NCBI RefSeq assembly: GCF_002050515.1
Contig: NZ_LTAY01000103.1
Location: 1 to 64,000 of the forward strand
Length of the DNA stretch: 64,000 nucleotides
Source: Clostridium thermobutyricum DSM 4928
Lineage (GTDB): Bacteria; Bacillota; Clostridia; Clostridiales; Clostridiaceae
Direction: 5' to 3'
The notes beneath the pieces are model-generated. The model was not told where the DNA came from, did no database searches, and saw only the letters and a program-made list of their open reading frames with translations. Below, in pieces: positions 16,202-25,418 of the stretch; within the stretch, counting starts at the first letter, position 1, and each line of letters begins with the position of its first letter. The position numbers were made by a program, and so were the translations under genes.

Positions 16202-17446
16202 ATGAAAAAAGCGTTTTTATCTTTTTTCACTATAGTTACAGTTACCTGTAGCTTAAGCTTTACTTCTTTTGCTGATACACTAAATAACAAATCTTTGAAT
16301 AATGATAAAGTACAATATAATCAAATTAGTAGTGATATAAAAAACTTAGATGAAAATATTCGTAGTTTAAACAATGAGATTAATTCATTAAATAACACTA
16401 TTACAAACAATAAGACTAAAGTGGACAATATTCAAAAAAATATTGATACTGCTCAAGTCAAAATACAAAATACAAAAGAACAATTAGACAAGCAACAAAA
16501 TATTTTATCCGATAGATTAAGTGCTATATATAAAAGTGGTACTTTCTCACCTGCTTCATATTTAGTGTATATATTGCAAGCAGATGGATTTTCACAATTA
16601 ATTAGTAGAATATATGATGTTCAAAGAATAGTATCCATTGATGATCAACTTATTAATGGCTTAAAAAGTAGTCAAGCCCAAGTTCAAAAAGAAATTGATG
16701 GATTAAATAAACAAAAAAATGAAGTTTTAGCTTTAAATGCTCAAACTCAAAAAAGCTTAGAAGAAGTTGTTCAAAAACAAAATAAGGTAAAAGCTGAAAA
16801 AGAGAATCTAAATACTCAACTTCAAAGTATAGCTTCTACTATTACTGCAAATGAAGAACAACTTGTAAGTTATCCAATTGGAGTAATAAATAATTCTAAC
16901 TCATCTATTTCTCAACTAAAGGATGCAGTTCAAACTTTAAATGATTTATTACCTCAAATAACTATGCAATCTGTTATAAATAAAGTAAACAATGCTATTT
17001 CTAACGGAAAAGCTTTAATCAATCAAAAAATAGCACAAGAAAATGCTGCATCACAAAGTAATAATAGCAGTAGTAATAAAGGAAATTCTTCTAGTAGTTC
17101 TTCTAACAGTTCATCTGGAAATTCTTCTAATGGATCATCAAGTGGACAATATAAGAAAGAACTTTCTATGGAAGCTACAGCATATGCAGGTGACGGAATA
17201 ACTGCTATGGGAACTGCTACAGTTAGAAATCCAAATGGAATAAGTACAGTAGCTGTAGACCCAAATGTAATTCCTTTAGGAAGTAAACTTTATATTCCTG
17301 GTTATGGTTATGCTATAGCATCAGATACAGGTGGAGCTATTAAAGGTAACAGAATAGATTTATTTATGAATTCTGAAGCTGAATGTAATCAATTTGGTAG
17401 AAGACAAATAACAGTATATATAGTAGCTTACCCTGGACAATGGTAA
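16202..17446 (+). CDS. secreted coiled-coil protein with C-terminal 3D domain (cell-wall hydrolase-like)
   Basis: The 414-residue protein has a signal peptide (1-24, cleaved after SFADT or nearby), a long PcsB/CwlO-like coiled coil (about 33-215), a Ser/Asn/Gly linker (about 285-320) and a C-terminal 3D domain (about 328-414) with DPNVIPLGSKLYIPG, ASDTGGAIKGNRIDLF and the three conserved aspartates. 3D domains occur in MltA and in resuscitation-type wall enzymes such as YocH, so it probably cleaves or binds glycan. AGGAGG precedes the ATG. A WalR-type box upstream fits wall-stress control. Confidence 0.9.
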   Translation: MKKAFLSFFTIVTVTCSLSFTSFADTLNNKSLNNDKVQYNQISSDIKNLDENIRSLNNEINSLNNTITNNKTKVDNIQKNIDTAQVKIQNTKEQLDKQQNILSDRLSAIYKSGTFSPASYLVYILQADGFSQLISRIYDVQRIVSIDDQLINGLKSSQAQVQKEIDGLNKQKNEVLALNAQTQKSLEEVVQKQNKVKAEKENLNTQLQSIASTITANEEQLVSYPIGVINNSNSSISQLKDAVQTLNDLLPQITMQSVINKVNNAISNGKALINQKIAQENAASQSNNSSSNKGNSSSSSSNSSSGNSSNGSSSGQYKKELSMEATAYAGDGITAMGTATVRNPNGISTVAVDPNVIPLGSKLYIPGYGYAIASDTGGAIKGNRIDLFMNSEAECNQFGRRQITVYIVAYPGQW

Positions 17447-17458
17447 AAAGAAGTATAA

Positions 17459-17488
17459 AAAAGAAGCATTAATTTGCTTCTTTTTTTA
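17459..17488 (+). terminator. terminator of the 3D-domain gene
   Basis: AAGAAGCA (17461-17468) pairs with TGCTTCTT (17475-17482), followed by a T run. Confidence 0.88.
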
Positions 17489-17937
17489 TATATTTTTATT
17501 ATAATAAAATATATTTTTTGTATTAAATTAACAAATAATAAGGTATTACTTATAAATATATTCATAATAATTTTTTACTTAACATTACACCTTTTAATAA
17601 ATACATACATATTATGCTGACTAATTATTATATTTAAAAATAATATTTTATAATTAATAGATAAAATTTATTATGAAAGATTATCATTATACTATTTATA
17701 AAAAAAGAAAAAAGTATTTTGGTAATATATAGTAATATTTTATTAGAATGAGAAAAAGCTCCTCAATTGTTGTAGTTCATGTTTAGAAGATTGCCACACT
17801 TATATTATAAAATACAATATTCCTACTCTTTTAAATTCAAATAGATAATACAGTGCTTTTAGCTATCGTATCAAATAAAAAAGAGTATTGCAATTGTATA
17901 TCAAATTCTACGTTCTAATAAATTATAAACCTTTCTC
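17489..17937. other. gap with a possible decayed DUF4489-like fragment
   Basis: No intact gene. A short plus-strand reading frame at about 17753-17848 encodes NCCSSCLEDCHTYIIKYN and then stops. Its cysteine pattern resembles the C-terminal part of Clostridium DUF4489 proteins, so it may be the remnant of a sister copy of the pseudogene that follows. The rest is featureless AT-rich DNA. Confidence 0.3.
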
Positions 17938-18337
17938 ATGCGATCCTATTCCAATGCTGATCAACCCTCTTATTTTCCATTAGCCACTCTATCTATAGAT
18001 AATCGAAATATTAAAACTTTATCAAATGTAGTTCAATTCTCTAGAATATTAGTAAATGCAACAACTACTCAATCTGTAACAATTATTTTTAGAGTTTAAT
18101 AAATGTATTAATGGTACTATACAGACTATTTCTGACCTATATCCAGTAGTACTACCTGATTCAATTGCAAATATTAATCCTATATCCTATCCTTTTGATT
18201 TTCCGTTCTTTTATAATTCTAATAATTACTTATGTAATTGTACAGCTTATATACTTGAAGATAATATTAATTCTAGAAAAGATAGATCTGTAACAATTAA
18301 TACTGCTTTTTTATCTGTTATTAACTTTGTAAAATGA
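17938..18337 (+). pseudogene. frameshifted DUF4489-like gene
   Basis: Two open segments follow each other. Frame one (17938-18099) encodes SYFPLATLSIDNRN and ends in VTIIFRV-stop. A shift at the TTT before 18098 leads into frame two, which stays open to the TGA at 18335-18337 and encodes FNKCINGTIQTISDLYP, then a CNCTAYILED and a TINTAFLSVINF segment. Adding two T residues joins them. The joined product resembles DUF4489 proteins of Clostridium by its pattern (beta strands, F-x-K-C-NG, C-x-C, terminal INxAxLSxI). No good ribosome site is seen at the ATG. It is a pseudogene, or a sequencing error in a T run. Confidence 0.5.
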
Positions 18338-18351
18338 TATCAATAAAAAAT

Positions 18352-18391
18352 AATTAAATACAATATCTAATAAAGTATATTGTATTTAATT
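18352..18391. terminator. long perfect AT-rich hairpin after the pseudogene
   Basis: A perfect 15-base inverted repeat (18352-18366 with 18377-18391, ten-base loop) follows the pseudogene. Stem is almost only A and T. It may be the old terminator of the DUF4489-like gene. Confidence 0.5.
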
Positions 18392-18583
18392 ATTTCTATT
18401 TACAGTTATTTAAATACATAAAATATATTTTTTATTATATATATGTGTATACTATTTAAAATATAAATCATTAATTTAAATTATATATTTTATTAGTCAA
18501 TTAAATTATAAAAAGAGATTATTTATACAAGTTTTATTAGGATAAATAAATAATACTCTACCCCTTTAATAAAAATGTGCAAA

Positions 18584-18628
18584 ATAAAAAGAGACTAAGG
18601 AAAATTTTAAACTTTATCCTTAATCTCT
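18584..18628 (-). terminator. terminator of RNase P RNA
   Basis: On the minus strand AGAGATTAAGGA (18628-18617) pairs with TCCTTAGTCTCT (18601-18590, one wobble), followed by TTTTTATTTT. Confidence 0.85.
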
Positions 18629-18641
18629 ATTAAATTCAATT

Positions 18642-19012
18642 TATGCGAGATAAGCCATAAGCGGAGTTCTGTATTAAGTAATCATCTATCTAGGCTTACT
18701 GTTGCCAGCAAGCTCAAGCGACACACCATGAAACGGAGCGGGTCACCCCATAATGTTTCTTTCTCGGTCTTGCTCCAAGTGGGGTTTACATAGCCATACT
18801 GTCTCCAATATGCTGGTGAGCTCTTACCTTCGCCTTTCCACCCTTACCAGTTACAAAAGTAAACTCAGTCTATAAAGACTTCTGGCGGTATATCTCTGTT
18901 GCACTATCCTTCAAGTCACCTTGACTGGCCGTTAACCAGCACTCTACCCTGTGGAGCTCCGACTTTCCTCTCCTAGTTCAAGACTAGCAGCGATTACACG
19001 TCTTACTCGCAA
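18642..19012 (-). ncRNA. rnpB: RNase P RNA, class A
   Basis: This is the catalytic RNA that removes 5-prime leaders from tRNA precursors. On the minus strand the conserved GAGGAAAGTCGGAGCTC block, then CTGGTTAACGGCCAGTCA, the AAGGATAGTGCAACAGAGA region and the terminal ACAGAACTCCGCTTATGG are all present. The ends TTGCGAGTAAG and CTTATCTCGCA pair as helix P1, giving a length of about 371 nucleotides. A TTGATA -35-like element lies about 45 bases upstream. Exact ends are inferred from the P1 pairing. Confidence 0.97.
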
Positions 19013-19067
19013 TAACTATAATAACATATTTTAAAACTTTATCAAAGTTAATTTATGTAATTTTTTT

Positions 19068-19101
19068 AAAAAAGACTAGATTTTTTAATCTAGCCTTTTT
19101 T
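19068..19101 (-). terminator. terminator of the 71-residue membrane protein gene
   Basis: On the minus strand GGCTAGATT pairs with AATCTAGTC (one wobble) and a T6 run follows. Confidence 0.8.
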
Positions 19102-19103
19102 AT

Positions 19104-19319
19104 TTAACATACGAGTTGCATTAATACTATTAATAAACCTATTATTATCATTGGATAAAATCCAACTCCACTTAATAACAACATTAAAAATATTCCTACA
19201 CAAATACAACATCTAACTGGTGTAAACCATCTAAAACAACCGCAATTTCCAAAATTTCTTCTAATATTCACAAATGATTTACTAAAATTCCCTCCAAATC
19301 CTTTATTTCTTCTTCCCAT
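19104..19319 (-). CDS. small cysteine-containing membrane protein, unknown
   Basis: I do not recognise this 71-residue protein. A basic, glycine-rich N-terminus (MGRRNKGFGGNF) is followed by a short cysteine-rich stretch (CGCFRWFTPVRCCIC) and two hydrophobic segments (about 41-55 and 56-71). It has an AGGTAAGA site, its own terminator, and lies between rnpB and nif3. Codon use looks normal, so it is likely real. Confidence 0.6.
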   Translation of the reverse strand: MGRRNKGFGGNFSKSFVNIRRNFGNCGCFRWFTPVRCCICVGIFLMLLLSGVGFYPMIIIGLLIVLMQLVC

Positions 19320-19387
19320 TTCTTACCTATAATATAATTAATATCATTTATATTATATGAAAGAATTTATATTTTTTTACTATAATA

Positions 19388-20173
19388 TTAGAAAAAACTA
19401 TAAGGATTAGAAGTTTTTATAGATTTTACAAATTCAACGTCTTTTATATTTTCTTTTATATTCTCCATTGCTGATAAAAATGCTAACCATTCAGTTCCAA
19501 AATGTCCTGCATCTAATATTGTAACTCCAAGTTCTTTATAATCAGATACAAAATGATAACTTGTATCTCCTGTTATTATACAATCTGCTCCCATTTCATA
19601 TGCTTTATTAAAGTAACTGCTTCCACTTCCATTTATTATTGCTATATTAGAAACATATTCACTTGAAATATTTCCTGTTAACATATCTATATTAAGCTTT
19701 TCTTTTATATTATTTATTAAATCTTTTGTTTTTATAGGTTCTTCTAAATATACAATTCTACCTATTCCACTATCTTCTAATATAGATTTATCTATTATTT
19801 TTGATTTTTTAAATCCTAAAATATTTACTACTTTATCATTTATTCCATCTTTAATAGCATCTAAATTTGTATGACTAGAATATACAGATATTTTATTTTC
19901 TATAAGCTTTATAATTTTATCTCCTAGTAAATCTCCTTTTACTATCCTATTTGGTTTTCTAAATATTAGAGGATGGTGAGTTATTATCATTTCACATTTA
20001 TTTTCTATAGCTTCATCTATAACTTCCTTTGTACAGTCTAAAGCTAATAAAACTTTTTTTACTTCTCTATTCCTATCTCCAACCATAAGCCCTACATTAT
20101 CAAAATCTTCTTTTAATTTGCTTGGCGCAAAAGCTTCCATTTCATTAATTATATCTTGTACACATCTACTCAT
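19388..20173 (-). CDS. Nif3-like dinuclear metal center protein
   Basis: The 261-residue protein belongs to the Nif3/YqfO (DUF34) family, annotated as GTP cyclohydrolase I type 2 homologues. Metal ligands are in MIITHHPLIFR, SSHTNLD and the C-terminal DAGHFGTEW stretch. It is the short form, without the central PII-like insertion found in B. subtilis YqfO. It lies 12 bases after trmK, the conserved order rpoD-trmK-nif3. The true cellular substrate is unknown. Confidence 0.92.
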   Translation of the reverse strand: MSRCVQDIINEMEAFAPSKLKEDFDNVGLMVGDRNREVKKVLLALDCTKEVIDEAIENKCEMIITHHPLIFRKPNRIVKGDLLGDKIIKLIENKISVYSSHTNLDAIKDGINDKVVNILGFKKSKIIDKSILEDSGIGRIVYLEEPIKTKDLINNIKEKLNIDMLTGNISSEYVSNIAIINGSGSSYFNKAYEMGADCIITGDTSYHFVSDYKELGVTILDAGHFGTEWLAFLSAMENIKENIKDVEFVKSIKTSNPYSFF

Positions 20174-20185
20174 AACAAATCTCCT

Positions 20186-20878
20186 TTAACAGTATTTAAT
20201 CATATTTTCTAAAATACTTACCTTTTCATTTAAAAATGCTTTTCTCTCTTTAGCACTTTCACTTTCATCATTTATAAGATTTATAATTTTATTATATTTT
20301 TCTATTTTTTCTTCTAAATAATCTTTCATTAGAGGGTTTTTACTTCTTAAAATAAGAGGACTTACTTCATAATATATGTCTTCTAATTCTGTTTTTTCTT
20401 TTTCATTTACTTTTACTTTAAATAACTCATAAAAGATTCCATCTTCAAAACATAAGTCTTCTTTTATTATTTCATATCCTTTTGTATATAAATATTCTCT
20501 CAACACTTCTGGATTTTGTGCTGGTACTAGAATTATATTTTTAGCTTTTTCTGCTTTTAATTTTCCTTCTTCAAGAATGTCTCTTATAAGATTTCCTCCC
20601 ATTCCTGCTATTACAATAGTATCTACTTCACCAACTTTTACAGTTTCTAATCCACTACCCAATCTTACTTCTAAGCTTTCATCTACACCTTCAAATATAG
20701 AATTAAGTTTTGCTTTATCTAAAGGATCTTTATTTATATCAGATGCAATTGCTCTTTTAGATATTCCTCTTTTAATTGCTTCTATAGGTATGTACCCATG
20801 ATCCGTTCCAACATCAACTAAATTATCACAATTATCTATGTTTTCTAATATCATCTCTAATCTTTTACTTAATTCCAT
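20186..20878 (-). CDS. trmK: tRNA (adenine22-N1)-methyltransferase TrmK
   Basis: The enzyme methylates N1 of adenine 22 in tRNA. The 230-residue protein has the SAM motif LVDVGTDHGYIPIEA near residue 20, DTIVIAGMGGNLIRDIL and the LVPAQNPEVLREYL segment typical of TrmK, then a helical C-terminal coiled coil (about 180-230). An AGGAGAAAAG site precedes the ATG. It is coupled to nif3 and follows rpoD, as in B. subtilis (yqfN-yqfO). Confidence 0.92.
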   Translation of the reverse strand: MELSKRLEMILENIDNCDNLVDVGTDHGYIPIEAIKRGISKRAIASDINKDPLDKAKLNSIFEGVDESLEVRLGSGLETVKVGEVDTIVIAGMGGNLIRDILEEGKLKAEKAKNIILVPAQNPEVLREYLYTKGYEIIKEDLCFEDGIFYELFKVKVNEKEKTELEDIYYEVSPLILRSKNPLMKDYLEEKIEKYNKIINLINDESESAKERKAFLNEKVSILENMIKYC

Positions 20879-20933
20879 TTCTTTTCTCCTGTCAATAAAC
20901 TCTTTTCTATTTTTTGTATATTTTTTATAAAAA

Positions 20934-20964
20934 CTAAAAAAGCACCTCCATGGTGCTTTTTTTA
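20934..20964 (-). terminator. terminator of the dnaG-rpoD operon
   Basis: AAAAAAGCACC pairs with GGTGCTTTTTT around TCCAT, just after the rpoD stop codon. Confidence 0.9.
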
Positions 20965-22062
20965 GTCTAGATAATCTTTAAGCTTTTTGCTTCTTGATGG
21001 ATGTCTAAGCTTTCTTAAAGCCTTTGCTTCAATTTGTCTTATTCTTTCTCTAGTTACATTAAATTCTTTTCCTACTTCTTCTAATGTTCTAGCTCTTCCA
21101 TCATCTAAACCAAATCTTAATCTTAATACTTTTTCTTCTCTTGGAGTTAAAGTATCAAGAACATTTATAAGTTGTTCTTTTAACATTGTAAATGCTGCTG
21201 CCTCTGCTGGAGCTGGAGCATCATCATCTGGGATAAAGTCTCCTAAATGACTATCTTCTTCTTCTCCAATAGGAGTTTCAAGAGAAACTGGCTCTTGAGC
21301 AATTTTTTGTATTTCCCTAACTTTTTCAACTGGTAATTCCATTACTTTTGATATTTCTTCTGGGAATGGATCTCTTCCAAGCTCTTGAAGTAATTGTCTT
21401 TGAACTCTTATAAGTTTATTTATAGTTTCTACCATATGTACTGGTATTCTTATTGTTCTGGCTTGGTCTGCAATAGCTCTTGTTATCGCCTGTCTAATCC
21501 ACCATGTAGCATATGTTGAAAATTTGAATCCTTTTCTATAATCAAATTTTTCAACAGCTTTTATAAGACCTAAGTTACCCTCTTGTATTAAATCTAAGAA
21601 TAACATTCCTCTTCCTACATATCTTTTTGCTATACTTACAACAAGTCTAAGGTTTGCTTCTGCTAATTTTTTCTTAGCATATTGGCTTCCTTCTTCAATT
21701 TTTCTAGCTAATTCCATTTCTTCTTCTGAAGATAATAGAGGAACTTTACCAATTTCTTTAAGATACATTCTAACTGGATCATCTATAGCTATACCTTCTG
21801 GTATACTTAAATCTAATTCTTCCTCTTCTTCCTCTTCTTTAGCTGATGGTTCACCAATTACTTCAATTCCCATTGATTCAAGAACTTCATATATCTTTTC
21901 AATTTGATCTGGAGATAATTCTATATTATCTATTTCATCCATTATTTCTTTATATGATAATGTACCATTTTTCTTTCCTTTATCAATTAAATTTTTGACA
22001 ACCGTCATTTTATTATTTTTTTCTTTTTTATCGTCTTTTTTTACCTTTGTTTTTTCTACCAT
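20962..22062 (-). CDS. rpoD: primary RNA polymerase sigma factor (SigA/RpoD)
   Basis: This is the housekeeping sigma factor. The 366-residue product has an N-terminal region 1.1, region 1.2 starting [16 protein letters not shown], region 2 ([18 protein letters not shown], then [17 protein letters not shown], which reads the -10), region 3 and region 4.2 with [14 protein letters not shown] and [17 protein letters not shown] (reads the -35). I chose the ATG at 22062, behind GGAAGGAGG; ten further codons upstream lie in the dnaG-rpoD junction. It follows dnaG in the classical macromolecular-synthesis operon. Confidence 0.97.
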   Translation of the reverse strand: MVEKTKVKKDDKKEKNNKMTVVKNLIDKGKKNGTLSYKEIMDEIDNIELSPDQIEKIYEVLESMGIEVIGEPSAKEEEEEEELDLSIPEGIAIDDPVRMYLKEIGKVPLLSSEEEMELARKIEEGSQYAKKKLAEANLRLVVSIAKRYVGRGMLFLDLIQEGNLGLIKAVEKFDYRKGFKFSTYATWWIRQAITRAIADQARTIRIPVHMVETINKLIRVQRQLLQELGRDPFPEEISKVMELPVEKVREIQKIAQEPVSLETPIGEEEDSHLGDFIPDDDAPAPAEAAAFTMLKEQLINVLDTLTPREEKVLRLRFGLDDGRARTLEEVGKEFNVTRERIRQIEAKALRKLRHPSRSKKLKDYLD

Positions 22063-22093
22063 ATTCTTGTTGCCTCCTTCCGTCACAGCCAAA

Positions 22094-23869
22094 TTAACCT
22101 CTCTCTAATCCTTTTAGCTCAGCATTTAACCTATTAAGCTCTGACGCTAATTTTATAGATTCCTCAAAGTTTCCATTCTTCTCTGATTCTTTAAGTTTCA
22201 TTTTTATATTTTGTATATCTTCTTTCAACTTAAAGGATTTAATCTCATTTATATTATCAAGTATAAGTTTTCTTTTATCATTAGCTTCTAAAATTTTAAA
22301 TTCTTTTATTTTAACCCATTCTTGTGAAGAATTGGGGTCATCACAAAAAGTTTCTATATATGAATTTATATTTTCAACTTTTTCATTCATACCTTTTTTT
22401 ATTATTTTAAATAATTTTTTATTTTCTTCTCTATTAAAATTTTCTTCGCTAATTTTTGATATTATTTTGCTATAAAATTCTTCTATTAGCATTAACTTTA
22501 TAATTGTTCTCTCTGCTTTTACATATGCTGGTTCTACATATAATTTTGTTCCAATTTCTTCCTTTTTATACATATTCCCCTCATTTTTTTCATTTCTTTG
22601 CATTTGTATAAGATCATATAAAGATTGTTCTTTAATTCCTGTATCTTCCGAAATAGATTTTATATATATATCTTTTTCTACTGGATTTAAATTGCTAATT
22701 ATAGTTGCTACCCTATTTCCATATTTTACTACAGACTGTTGATCTTTAAAATTTATTCCTTCTTTGGCTTTTTTAAGTCTATACCCAATTAAAGTTTCAG
22801 CTTCATTTACTAGCTTCATAAAAGAATCCTTACCATTATTTCTTACAAATTCATCAGGATCTTTTCCCTCTGGTATTTGCAATACTCTAACATCAAACCC
22901 AGCTTCTTTTAATATCTCCAGCCCTCTAAGCGTTGCTGTTTGCCCTGCAACATCAGCATCATAAGAAATTATAACCTTATCCGCATAACGTTTTAGAAGT
23001 CTAGCTTGCTTAATTGTTAAAGCAGTACCTAATGATGCTACTACATTATGTATTCCATATTGATTTAAACTTATTAAATCCATATATCCTTCCACCATAA
23101 TGAAATATCTATCTTTTATATTATTCTTTATTGCAAAATTTAATCCATATAAATTTGTTCCTTTTTGGAATATAAGTGTTTCTGGTGAATTTAAATATTT
23201 TGGTTTAGAATCATCTAAAACTCTTCCTCCAAATCCAATGACACGCCCTTTAGCATCAAAAACTGGGAACATTACTCTATTTCTGAACCTATCATAAATG
23301 GTTCCTTTTTTCTCACTTTTTAAAACTAAGCCCACTTCTAAAAGCAAATTGTCATTGAAACCTTTCTTATTTAGATACATTCTTAAATTATGCCATCCAT
23401 CTTTAGCATAACCTAGCCCAAATCGTTTAATGGTTATTTCACTTATACCTCTTCTTAGAAAATAGTTTTTTTTCTCTTTATCATTTTGTAAATTAGAGAA
23501 AAAATACCTAGCCGCTTCTACGTTTATCTTATATAGTAGCGATTTCTTTTTAACTAATTTATCATCTTCATCTCCACCTAAATTCAATGGAATATTAGCT
23601 TTTTCAGCTAATAATTTACAGGCTTCTATGAAATTAAGATTTTTCTGTTTCATAACAAAAGTTAAAACATTACCTGCCTCACCACATCCAAAACATTTAT
23701 ATATCTGTTTATCTTGAGATACACTAAATGAAGGTGACTTTTCATGATGAAAAGGACAAATCCCCATATAATTTCTTCCTGAACGTTTAAGCCTTACTGT
23801 TTCTGAAATAACATCAACAATATCATTCTCATTTTTTATTCTCTCAATAGTTTCCTCTGAAATTCGCAA
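22094..23869 (-). CDS. dnaG: DNA primase
   Basis: DnaG makes RNA primers at the replication fork. The 591-residue protein has the CHC2 zinc finger (CPFHH, CFGCG; residues about 38-64), the catalytic TOPRIM domain ([19 protein letters not shown], near 260-340) and a C-terminal helicase-interaction region. Start is TTG at 23869, behind AAGGAGGG. The ribosome site can pair with bases reaching into the start codon (see findings). The gene is followed directly by rpoD. Confidence 0.97.
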   Translation of the reverse strand: MRISEETIERIKNENDIVDVISETVRLKRSGRNYMGICPFHHEKSPSFSVSQDKQIYKCFGCGEAGNVLTFVMKQKNLNFIEACKLLAEKANIPLNLGGDEDDKLVKKKSLLYKINVEAARYFFSNLQNDKEKKNYFLRRGISEITIKRFGLGYAKDGWHNLRMYLNKKGFNDNLLLEVGLVLKSEKKGTIYDRFRNRVMFPVFDAKGRVIGFGGRVLDDSKPKYLNSPETLIFQKGTNLYGLNFAIKNNIKDRYFIMVEGYMDLISLNQYGIHNVVASLGTALTIKQARLLKRYADKVIISYDADVAGQTATLRGLEILKEAGFDVRVLQIPEGKDPDEFVRNNGKDSFMKLVNEAETLIGYRLKKAKEGINFKDQQSVVKYGNRVATIISNLNPVEKDIYIKSISEDTGIKEQSLYDLIQMQRNEKNEGNMYKKEEIGTKLYVEPAYVKAERTIIKLMLIEEFYSKIISKISEENFNREENKKLFKIIKKGMNEKVENINSYIETFCDDPNSSQEWVKIKEFKILEANDKRKLILDNINEIKSFKLKEDIQNIKMKLKESEKNGNFEESIKLASELNRLNAELKGLERG

Positions 23870-23883
23870 GGAGATCCCTCCTT
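23868..23883 (-). promoter_or_regulatory. hairpin hiding the dnaG ribosome site
   Basis: On the minus strand AAGGAG (23883-23878) can pair with CTCCTT (23873-23868) around a GGAT loop. The 5-prime arm is the ribosome site and the 3-prime arm includes two bases of the TTG start. Confidence 0.45.
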
Positions 23884-24312
23884 CCTAATCAAATTTATTT
23901 TGCAACTCATATATTATTCGACATTTTTTTCTCTTTTCCTTCTTTATTAATATATTTTTTATATTTTAATATATTTTTTGCTTTAATTATTTATTCTTCT
24001 TCTTTTATAAAAATCCTTCTTTTTTATTTTTATAATTTTATCTTTCCTAATTTTATCCGTTTTATTCCTAATTTTAGTAATTTTCAATTTTATTTTTTTA
24101 TTTTAATTCAATTGTCAAGCTCTAAGTTTATAAATATTTAATATTTTTTAACTCTATATTCATTTATTCTATATTTATCTCTTAATTCCTCTAAATATTA
24201 CTAGTATTTATTATTTGCAAAATAATATTTTTTTATTATTTAAAATTTGTAATTCTATTTCTCTATATAAACAACATAGAATATAGTAATAATATTATTT
24301 AGGAGACTATTT
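23884..24312. other. T-rich intergenic gap between dnaG and the CotS-like gene
   Basis: No open frame is seen. The plus strand is strikingly pyrimidine-rich from about 23930 to 24110. On the minus strand a perfect TTGACA (24118-24113) could be the -35 of dnaG, but no good -10 follows at the usual distance. The AGGAGA ribosome site of the CotS-like gene ends the gap. Confidence 0.4.
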
Positions 24313-25377
24313 ATGAAAAAATTTTCTGATGAAATTTCTAATGATATTTTTAGTGAAGAAAGAATTAGATATAAAGTTCTTAATCATTACGGATTAGAAA
24401 ATTCAAATATTACAATAATAAAATTTAAAGATACAGACAAACAGAGAATCGTATTTAAAATAACTTATAAAAATAAATCTTATTGCTTAAAAAAAGTTTA
24501 CTTTGATGAAAAAAATCTTCTTTTTGTATATTCAGCTTTAGAATGGTTATCTAAAAATAATATACATACCCCTAAACTTTTAGATACTTTAGATGGAAAT
24601 AAATATGTCAATTATAACGGAATGCTATTCATATTAACTATTTGGATTGATGGAATAAAATGTAGTTTTGATGAAACTTCCCATGTTTTAACAGCAGTTC
24701 GTCAATTAGCCTATGCACATAAGTGCTCTAAAAACTTCACTCCAATAAAAGGAAGTAAAAAAAGAGAAGGTTTGACTGATATTTACATAACAACCTTAAA
24801 ACATTTTAATCAAATATTGCTTTCTTATAATTATTCAATAAAAACAAAAGATCATTTTTCCGAAATTTTTTTAGAATTTTTCGATGTAAATTTAGAAATT
24901 GCTAAATTTTCTTTAGAAATAGCTAGTAATATAAATAATAACAACTTATCTAAATCTCTTTGTCATGGTGACTATGTAAGTAAAAATCTTCTCTTTGATA
25001 AAGATGATAATATTTGGCTTATAGATTTGGATAAATGTAAATATGAATATTCTATGCAAGATTTTGGTTATTTTTTGAGAAGACTTCTTAGACGAGATAA
25101 AACAGCTTGGAATATCGAGCTAGCATTACGACTTTTTAGAGAGTATAATGAAGCAAATAAAATGTCTACTGATGATTTTAGATATCTTATTTCATATATT
25201 TGTTTTCCTCAAAAGTATTGGAAAATATCAAGGGATTATTATAGAAATAAAAATAAATGCAATAAAAAATTATTTGTAGATATGCTTTTAAAAGCCACAG
25301 ATAAAACTCCTTCCCATTTATTGTTTGTTAAAAATATTAAGTCAAGAATTGAAAATGAATACAATATAAAACTATAA
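24313..25377 (+). CDS. CotS-like spore coat kinase-fold protein
   Basis: The 354-residue protein has the aminoglycoside-phosphotransferase/kinase fold of the CotS/CotI/YsxE family of spore coat proteins. The catalytic-loop equivalent is LCHGDYVSKNLLFD and the metal-binding segment WLIDLDKCKYEYSMQDFG; the FLRRLLRRD stretch is typical of CotS proteins. AGGAGA precedes the ATG. It stands alone with a terminator, as expected for a mother-cell gene, but no sigma-E or sigma-K promoter was convincing. CotH-like kinase activity is not implied. Confidence 0.82.
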   Translation: MKKFSDEISNDIFSEERIRYKVLNHYGLENSNITIIKFKDTDKQRIVFKITYKNKSYCLKKVYFDEKNLLFVYSALEWLSKNNIHTPKLLDTLDGNKYVNYNGMLFILTIWIDGIKCSFDETSHVLTAVRQLAYAHKCSKNFTPIKGSKKREGLTDIYITTLKHFNQILLSYNYSIKTKDHFSEIFLEFFDVNLEIAKFSLEIASNINNNNLSKSLCHGDYVSKNLLFDKDDNIWLIDLDKCKYEYSMQDFGYFLRRLLRRDKTAWNIELALRLFREYNEANKMSTDDFRYLISYICFPQKYWKISRDYYRNKNKCNKKLFVDMLLKATDKTPSHLLFVKNIKSRIENEYNIKL

Positions 25378-25412
25378 AAAGCTTCACCAAATAGGTGAAG
25401 CTTCTTTTTTTA
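25375..25412. terminator. bidirectional terminator between the CotS-like gene and ppdK
   Basis: AAGCTTCACC (25379-25388) pairs with GGTGAAGCTT (25394-25403); A and T runs flank it. Confidence 0.9.
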
Positions 25413-25418
25413 TTTTAA

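Noticed and set aside
24113-24118. TTGACA on the minus strand as a complete dnaG promoter
   Set aside because: Only the -35 is convincing; no acceptable -10 lies 16-19 bases further on, so no promoter was called.
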